A stretch of 64,000 nt of DNA from positions 129,563,143-129,627,142 of the forward strand of contig OY856186.1 of assembly GCA_963693315.1 (NCBI GenBank). Reading direction: 5' to 3'. This DNA comes from Diogma glabrata. Taxonomy: Eukaryota > Arthropoda > Insecta > Diptera > Cylindrotomidae. Position numbers and translations under genes: made by a program. A model generated the notes under the pieces. It searched no databases, was not told the origin of the DNA, and saw only the letters and a list, made by a program, of their open reading frames with translations. Shown here one piece after another: positions 57,276 to 64,000 of the stretch; positions within the stretch are counted from its first letter, which is position 1, and each line of letters begins with the position of its first letter.

Positions 57276-58605
57276 CATCTCCACATCTCATTACAAACGA
57301 AGGTATAAAAACTGATCCGCGAAAATACGATGTAATAAGAAACTATCCAACACCAATAAATGCTGCAGAAACAAAAAGATTTACAGCGTTCTGTAATTAC
57401 TACAGACGATTTATACAAAATTTTGCAGAAATTGCCAAACCTTTAAATAATCTTTCGAAGAAAAACGTTACATTTGATTGGACCGATGAATGTAAGAAAG
57501 CATTCGTTACATTTAAGGAAAATTTTATCAATCCACCAATACTCAAATATCCTAATTTTGAAGAGAAATTTATCGTAACAACGGATGCGTCGAACTACGC
57601 ACTCGGAGCCGTACTTGCACAAGGTGAAATCGGGAGAGATCTACCAATATCATACGCGAGTAGATCTCTGAACAAACATGAAGTAAACAAACCAGTTATA
57701 GAAAAAGAGTTACTAGCAATACACTGGGCTATTAACTTCTTTAGACCATATGTGTATGGTAGAAAGTTTACTGTGGTCACTGACCATCGACCTTTAGTAA
57801 GTTTGTTCACTCATAAGAACCCATCGTCTAAATTAACGAGGATGAGGCTAGATTTATGCGATTACGATTTCGATATAATATATAAGCAAGGAAAAATGAA
57901 TACCAATGCTGATGCATTGTCTAGAATCAAAATTGACTCAGATGTTTTAAAAGCGATGATGCCTACATCTACTGTTAGCATTGTCACGAGAGCTATGAAA
58001 CGAAAAGAAGAGATAGAACAGATTGAGACGAATGATACTACAGAATTGGATAAGGGTGGCCAACCTTATGCATGGCTCTGTACATCGATCTCAGAAATAA
58101 AAAATTTAAGAAAGTTAAAGTTTAAAAATGATAAAAGTTTGCACAATGAGGAAGAAGTTTTGATGACATTCAGCGATAATCCGCCTATGAACTTAGGTTT
58201 TAAGCAGGAGAAACTGAGATGGAAAGCAGATGATAGAATAATTAAAAGTTCAGCGCATAAGAATAAATATAATATTGATATCAATGACGAAGAAGTCGTA
58301 ATAGAAATCAGCGATAATCCACATATGAACTTAGGTTTTATGCTGGAGAAACTGGTATGGGTAATGCAAAATGAGAATATTGAAAAACTAGCGCTTGAAA
58401 TTAACGATATAATATTTACACGTTTTAAGATAAATGAATTCAAGAAAATATTCACCGAACTGCAGTCGGGATTAAATAAAGATATTAAGCAAACTGATCT
58501 AAAAATAATAATTTATGAAGCTCCATTAAGAATAATTGACAATGATAGAATGTTAGCAATAATTAAACAATTTCATGTCCACACTCTGGAGGGCACTCAG
58601 GTGTG
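57276..58605 (+). pseudogene. pol: F1 RT end, RNase H and tether
   Basis: In a new frame: LITNEGIKTDPRKYDVI, then FTAFCNYYRRFIQNFAEIAK, RNase H (FIVTTDASNYALGAVLAQG, TDHRPLVSLF), NTNADALSRIK and the tether. A partial internal duplication is visible: MTFSDNPPMNLGF and then EISDNPHMNLGF. The frame is lost at 58580-58605 by a one-base shift inside the integrase zinc region (GGHSGVRRT continues in another frame). Confidence 0.85.
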
Positions 58606-58985
58606 AGAAGGACAGCTAAGAAAATTAAGCAACGTTACATCTTCAAAAATTTAAGTAAACTGGTAAAAAGTTATGTTAGTAAGTGTGAATTGTGCGCTAG
58701 GAATAAGCAGAATAAAAATGTAAAAGAACGAAATAAGCATGTAAATAGAATTAATTTTAAGATAAGTAAAGATAATTTAATGAATGAAGTACATAATAAT
58801 ATATTAAAAAGATATGATCCCAAAGAGAAACAAAATTTCAAAATTCGTTAAATATTATAGATATGGTTAAAAGCAGGTGATTGTAAAAAATTAGATCCAC
58901 CTTATACAGGACCCTATGAGGTCATAGGTATAAATAAAACAAGTACATAAAAATAGACTAAAAAATTATGTTCCCAAATAAAATC
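58595..58985 (+). pseudogene. pol: F1 integrase remnant without core
   Basis: CELCARNKQNKNVKE ends the zinc-binding part. The DDE core is deleted. After an unrelated stretch, at about 58865, WLKAGDCKKLDPPYTGPYEV gives the C-terminal part. Ends near 58980. Confidence 0.8.
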
Positions 58986-59104
58986 CCAATAAAAATTTGC
59001 TAAATATTAAATGTTATGGATACTAAATATTTTTAAAATCGAAATTTATTTCATAAATTACGCAAAAATTTGTTTTCTTACCTTTAAAAACAAATTTTTG
59101 TTAA

Positions 59105-59118
59105 AAAAGGAAGGGAAG
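59105..59118 (+). other. F1 polypurine tract
   Basis: AAAAAAGGAAGGGAAG directly before the 3' LTR: a good plus-strand primer site. Confidence 0.75.
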
Positions 59119-59898
59119 TGTAGAGATACTACTACGTCTACCTATCCAAATCAAAACACATATTATAAGTTATAAAGGAATTCCCATGATGTAATTTCTT
59201 TTTTTTATCAAAACAAAATAATAATAATTTAGTAAACAACATTTCATATGTTTTATAAGTAAGCGAAATTTTATGAACTTTATGAATTATACATTACTCA
59301 AAGTGTGTCATCATATATCATGTTTCAAAACATTGAAACTAATTTTAAATAATTTTAAATAAAAACAAAAGGTAAATAATTATGATGATACAGATTTTAT
59401 TAAGGGGAAAATAATAAGTAATTAAATTGACATATATATTATATGTACATTTTGCTAGAATTGCATTTTCTATATAATTAATTTGAAATAAATATATTGA
59501 TTGATTTAAGTGGGGATTAGGAAAATGAAAATGCAAATCCAAAAATTGTATAAAAGAAAGTTTTCGACAAATAAAAATCAGAATCAGTTTGAATTTAAAT
59601 AGTGTTTTCTTTACTTTCTCTGATCCTCCTGACGACCTCAGTTGACGCACGTCAAACGGGTCTAACGGTTCTTTCCTTGGTGCAAAGTTGTTTCGGCAAA
59701 CTGTATCGTTGAAAAACCGGACAGATTTGGACTTACGGACATATAGACGGCAGTGTTAAAATATCTCTTGTGGTATATTTTACCACCATCAAAAGTTTAA
59801 AGTAAAATAAGTAATAAATACGCAGTCAGATCAAGGTAGTGTACAAATGTCGTTTACTCACGATATAGAGAACGATCATATGGTGTACACCCACCACA
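59119..59898 (+). mobile_element. F1 retrotransposon 3' LTR
   Basis: 780 bp, ending CACCCACCACA, followed by ATTT (59899-59902). It differs from the 5' LTR at about four sites (for example TATCC against TATCT, GGTGTACAC against GGTATACAC). About 0.5% divergence marks a fairly young insertion. Confidence 0.95.
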
Positions 59899-60255
59899 AT
59901 TTTTTATGTATCATGCATATACAGACATTGTGTGTTTCCGTATATCCAGTTAAAATACATTCCCTCGGTAACTCGTCCTTCGGACTCGTGGTTTATAGTG
60001 CGCTTTGATTCGCATTGTTGCTAAATAATTTAATAATTGAAAGATATCAAAGATATCACAAGAATCATAGGAATTAGACGTGTTTTTTTGTTTTTTCATT
60101 TTTAAGTTTTATAATATCATAAAATATTTAATTTTTATTTAATTTGTGCTTGCATTTAATGATATTGAAGATTAATTCATATTTTTCTACAACATTTAGT
60201 GTCCGTATAACAATTATTGAATAAATTAAATTTATTCAATCAAATTATCAACATA

Positions 60256-61238
60256 ATGGGGTTATGTCCAAAATGTAAGATTCAAATTAAGATATGTGAT
60301 GATGTAGTGTGCTGCAAATCATGTCTGATTACTTGGCACTATAATTGTGCTGGTGTTACTCGTAACCAATTGCTGCAATTAAAGAAAAATGATAGTTGGT
60401 GTTGTATTTCTTGCCTTAAGAAACCAGCAGTTTCAAGAAGTTTATCACCAATGGCCTTAAACAACAATATATCATTTAAGAAAAGCATATCAGAAATTAA
60501 CTCGCCAGGTAATTTGTGTTTAGATAACAATCTTCTTTGCTCACTTGCAAATGACATTAAGGAAATGAATCATGCTATTCTTGCCATTGAGAAATCACAA
60601 GAGTTTATTTTGAACTCTTTTGACGAATTTAAACATCAACTAACTCAAGTTATAGAAGAAAATGTTGCTTTAAAAAGAGACCTGTTTTCTACATTGAAAA
60701 AACAAGAAAAACTTGAAGAAACTGTTTGTGTCCTGGAGCAGAAAATTGATAGTTTGGAGCAAGAGAAACTGAACTCTAATATGTTTATAACTGGCCTACC
60801 TAACCAAAATATTGCCCCGGAAAAAGTTATTGCAAATATCTTTCAAACTCTAGATGTTGATTTAAATATGAATGACATTTCTGCAGTACATTACGTTAAC
60901 AGTTCTAAACCATCTATACAACTAGTTCAAAACAACTCTCCTTCCACAAAATTCACACCAAGCGCGCAAATTTTTGTAAAGTTTGCTTCTGAAAAATGTA
61001 AAAATATAAGATTATTTACATTGGATTTGATACATTCTCAAACAACGTTATTTTCTTTCGTGATCACCTTACTAGATTCAAACAAGATTTGCTACGTGAA
61101 TCAAGAATTCTAAGATCTGAATTAAATTTTAAATTTTTATGGATTAAAAATGGAACAATCCTAATGAGGAAAGATGACAACTCCAAAGTATTAACAATTA
61201 GTAACAGAAATGTTCTTTCTCAATTAAGAACATTTTAA
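60256..61238 (+). pseudogene. LINE ORF1 with PHD finger and coiled coil
   Basis: ATG at 60256. Residues 1-60 have a C4HC3-type finger (CPKC, CCKSC, H, C, CC, C). A coiled coil follows (about 115-195, EENVALKRDLFSTLKKQEKL), then SNMFITGLPN, an RRM-like part as in other LINE ORF1 proteins. A one-base shift near 61045-61060 ends the first frame at 61113. The second frame gives the expected C-terminus (LRESRILRSELNFKFLWIKN, NVLSQLRTF) and stops at about 61238. ORF1 proteins of this layout bind LINE RNA. ORF2 follows within 45 bp. Confidence 0.8.
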
Positions 61239-61281
61239 TTATTTCTTATACACATATATCTAATTACATTTTCTCGTTTTC

Positions 61282-61688
61282 ATGGCTTATATTGATCTGA
61301 TTAACTCTTATTTTGATAACATTAATTACAGTACCTCGGCCAACTTATTTAACCATAATATGAATACGGGTTTATTTAATATTGTTTATTTGAATATTAG
61401 AAGTTTGTACAAATTCAACAATTTGCGTAACAAATTCAAGCATTTTTACTAACGGAAACCTGGATAAAAGAGTGCGAAAATTTTTTGTATAATATGGAAG
61501 GTTACAATGCGTTTTTTTCGAACAGGGCCAAAGGATATGGCGGTTGTGCGATTTATCTTCGATCCTATTTAAAAGCCATTATAGTCTGAAGAATTACTCT
61601 GAAGAATTCGAAAATAATAACTTTCTTGTTGTTAAACTTATTAGAGAAAAATTTCATTTAATTGTCGTTTATAGACCTCCTAGTTCGA
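61282..61688 (+). pseudogene. LINE ORF2 endonuclease, cut by the minisatellite
   Basis: ATG at 61282. GLFNIVYLNIRSLYKFNNLR is followed, after a short deletion and frame change, by LTETWIKECENFLYNMEGYN, then AKGYGGCAIYLRSYLK and LIVVYRPPSSN. These are ordered APE-endonuclease motifs. Sequence stops right after VYRPPSSN, at the first GGTCATGG unit. No reverse transcriptase lies downstream. Confidence 0.8.
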
Positions 61689-63022
61689 ACCATGGTGGTC
61701 ATGGGTCATGGTGGTTATGGTGGTCACGGTGGTCATGGTGGTCACGGTGGGCATGGTGGTCATGGTGTTCACGGTGGTCATGATGGTCATGTTAGTCATG
61801 GCGGTCATAGTGGTAATGGTAGTCATGGTGGTCAAGGTGGTCATGGTGGTCATGGTGGTCATAATGGTTATGGTGGTCATGGTGGTAATGGTGGTCACGG
61901 TGGTCATGGTGGTCATTGTGTTCACGGTGGTCATGGTGGTCATGGTTAATGGTGGTCATGGTGGTCATAGTGGTCATGGTGGTTATGGTGGTCACGGTGG
62001 TCATGGATGGTCATGGTGTTCACGGTGGTCATGGTGGTCATAGTGGCCACGGTGGTCATGGTGGTCACGGTGGTCACGGTGATCATGGTGGTCAAAGTGG
62101 TCATGGGGTTCACGGTGGTCATGATGATCATGGTGTTCATGTTGGTCATGGTGGTCATGGTGGTCATAGTGGTCATGGTGGTTATGGTGGTCACGGTGGT
62201 CATTGTGGTCACGCTGGTCATGGTAATCATGGTGTTCACGGTGGTCATGATGGTCATGTTGGTCATGGCGGTCATGGTGGTCAAGGTGGTCAAGGTGGTC
62301 ATGGTGGTTATGGTGGTCATGGTGGTCATGGTGGTCATAGTAGTTATCGTGGTCATGGTGTTAATGGTGGTCACGGTGGTCATGGTGGTCATGGTGTTCA
62401 CGGTGGTCATGTTGGTCATGGCGGTCATGGTGGTCATTGTAGTCATTGTGGTCAAGGTGGTCATGGTGGTCATGGTGGTCATGCTGGTCATAGTGGTTAT
62501 GGTGGTCATGGTGGTCATGGTGGTCACGGTGGTCATGGTGGTCATGGTGGTCATGCTGGTCATGGTGGTCATAGTGGTCATGGTGGTAATGGTGGTCACG
62601 GTGGTCATGGTGGTCATGGTGTTCACGGTGGTCATGGTGGTCATGGTGGTCATGGTGATCATAGTAGTTATGGTGGTCATGGTGTTAATGGTGGTCACGG
62701 TGGTCATGGTGGTCATGATGTTCACGGTGGTCATGGTGTTCAAAGTGGTCATGGTGGTCATGATGGTCATGTTGGTCATAGCGGTCATAGTGGTCAAGGT
62801 GGTCATGCTGGTCATGGTGGTAGTGTGGTCACGGTGGTCATGGTGGAGTGTATCAGAGATATATACGAAGGTATATACTCACCAAACATTTGGTTATCAA
62901 TAATCGGCGTTTTTTTCCTAAGCCTTATCTACCCAATTTCTGTGAAGTTCTAAATAGTAGAAAAATGATATGTCATAAAGAAGTTTCACTTCTTACCTGT
63001 GTACTCTGGTACACACACTACT
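61689..63022 (+). repeat. GGTCATGGT minisatellite array 2 with flank
   Basis: About 61689-62847 is the 9-bp repeat on the plus strand, with the same variants as array 1. The string GGTCATGATGGTCATGTTGG recurs at about 61775, 62244 and 62757. The flank at 62848-63022 (GAGTGTATCAGAGATATATA ... ACACACTACT) matches 37584-37768 in reverse. The flank stops at the T-run (63018-63028) that begins the LINE-tailed repeat. Confidence 0.9.
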
Positions 63023-63692
63023 TTTTTTTTAATAAAATGTGTTGTGTAGTAGGAATTACAATATGTGTCACAATAACACATAAAAACCTTTTAAGACCAA
63101 GATCCCACAACAACATACGTTCAAAGGTGTTGATGGACGTAAATCTTTCTTTTTTGTTTTTTTATATTTTTTGTTAAAAAATGGATAACTAAACAAAATA
63201 TTCTATCACTGACAAAATATGACATAGGCCAATATTTTATGATAGAATAGAGAAAATAAAAGTAAATTAAAAAGTAAATAGCAAATTTTTACAAAAATTT
63301 GCTGAAACAAAACAAAAATGTAGTTGCCAATAATCCAGCCGGTTGCATATTCCTTGATCCTGTGACGCACTTTCTTTCTTAAAGATTAAATCCCACACAT
63401 AATTATATGAAGGCTCATTTCTTCAAGGAAGCAATAGCGTCTCATCATCAAGGATTATTGACAGCTAAGCTAAGATTGAGGGTGCTACCGTTGACTGAAT
63501 ACAGTTCATCCGCCACCGCCCCTAAGATGTCACCTTGGCTAGTGATATCTCACTGCTATTGCCAGTGGTGTGTGATATCTCACATCAACTCGTATGTCAA
63601 TAGCAGGGACTGGAGTACGCGGGGTTGTCACACCCGTAGATCAAAAATAAAAAAAAAATGTCAAAACAATAAAAACTGATCCCTCCATGCGG
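63018..63692 (-). repeat. LINE-tailed dispersed repeat, copy 3 (best preserved)
   Basis: On the minus strand it begins CGCATGGAGGGATCA and ends CAACACATTTTATT plus an A-run (T-run at 63019-63028). The body matches 730-1345 and 3560-4255, and the tail matches the LINE ends at 26.3 and 27.1 kb. The length of about 670 bp, a constant 5' end in two copies and a tail shared with a coding LINE all fit a SINE-like partner. No A/B boxes are convincing. Confidence 0.7.
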
Positions 63693-64000
63693 GAAAAAAT
63701 TGCGAATTACTAGCCTCTTCACACTCAATTTATTCAAAAAATATCTCTGTGTTATAGGCATTTATTTTTTTATATAATAAAATATGAACATATACGAAAA
63801 TAAACTGAAATTAAAAAATTCCTTTCGCATGATCAACAGCTTCACATCTTCCTTGAAAACAGAAATAAATATGTAAACTAACTAAATAAGTATACAAGAA
63901 CTGGTTTAAAAGGAAATTGATGTTCTATTTTACGTTTTTTTATTCATTCTACTTGAGATACAATATCAAATATAATATATATACAATATACATACATTAT
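63693..64000. other. AT-rich spacer at the right edge
   Basis: No gene or named repeat is seen. Confidence 0.5.

Noticed and set aside
61689..62847. CRISPR or telomere reading of the GGTCATGGT array
   Set aside because: Nine-bp direct repeat without spacers; not a known telomere unit of insects.
61544..62953. GGH-rich ORFs as a possible silk or cuticle gene
   Set aside because: Same minisatellite. The flanks are LINE and dispersed repeat, not exons, and there is no signal peptide.
63407..63679. Similar peptides (PWLVISHCYCQW) at 1098-1295 and 63407-63679
   Set aside because: They lie antisense to a dispersed repeat; similarity reflects repeat DNA, and neither frame opens with ATG in both copies.

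Overview
The window is AT-rich, arthropod-type nuclear DNA, most likely from an insect and possibly a fly. The evidence is the mobile-element load: an env-bearing errantivirus with a tRNA-Ser-like primer site, two Ty3/gypsy elements that look 412/mdg1-like, several APE-type LINEs, a Penelope-like fragment with a GIY-YIG domain, hAT elements and remnants, and long (TA)n tracts. I see no intact host gene. The only stretch that might be host-derived is an unrecognised, frameshifted coding fragment at 6532-7075.

Layout. 1-6.5 kb: AT-rich spacer with two copies of a ~650 bp LINE-tailed repeat, a 103 bp foldback, an RTE-like LINE tail and a tetranucleotide tract. 6.5-8.2 kb: the unknown coding fragment, then a 5'-truncated Penelope-like element. 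8.2-18.5 kb: spacer with a tRNA-like SINE head, a 620 bp hAT MITE holding an 88 bp MITE, a 337 bp palindrome between (TA)n tracts, a LINE endonuclease remnant and a 200 bp assembly gap. 18.5-26.2 kb (minus strand): a complete but mutated errantivirus (LTR, leader, gag, pol, env, LTR). 26.2-27.5 kb: a tandem duplication of part of its LTR plus a LINE 3' end. 28.5-34.8 kb: two degraded LINEs, a hAT transposase remnant and a 470 bp MITE. 35-43.4 kb: dispersed repeats, an A/T-rich tandem array, a 1.4 kb GGTCATGGT minisatellite and a foldback cluster. 43.88-59.90 kb: a nested LTR-retrotransposon complex. 60-63.7 kb: a LINE (PHD-finger ORF1 plus partial endonuclease) cut by a second minisatellite, then another LINE-tailed repeat.

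The nest has a readable history. Outer element F1 (780 bp LTRs, TSD ATTT, four LTR differences seen) was hit in gag by a 1,987 bp non-autonomous hAT (perfect 8 bp TSD) and in protease by a related element F2 (876 bp LTRs that look identical by eye, TSD GTAG). F2 is the youngest by LTR identity, yet its pol carries a deletion and two stops, so it was probably copied in trans or damaged just after landing.

The least expected signals are: (1) six copies of a hairpin with a constant 14-nt core and covarying arms in the errantiviral leader, placed so that splicing to env would remove them; (2) a second, separate set of three covarying hairpins upstream of the splice donor; (3) a small membrane-protein ORF before gag, kept in both F1 and F2; (4) -1 slippery heptamers in correct register in the errantivirus and in F2; (5) a minisatellite that shares a ~180 bp flank at two distant loci. 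All conclusions come from reading the sequence; no alignments, folds or database searches were run.
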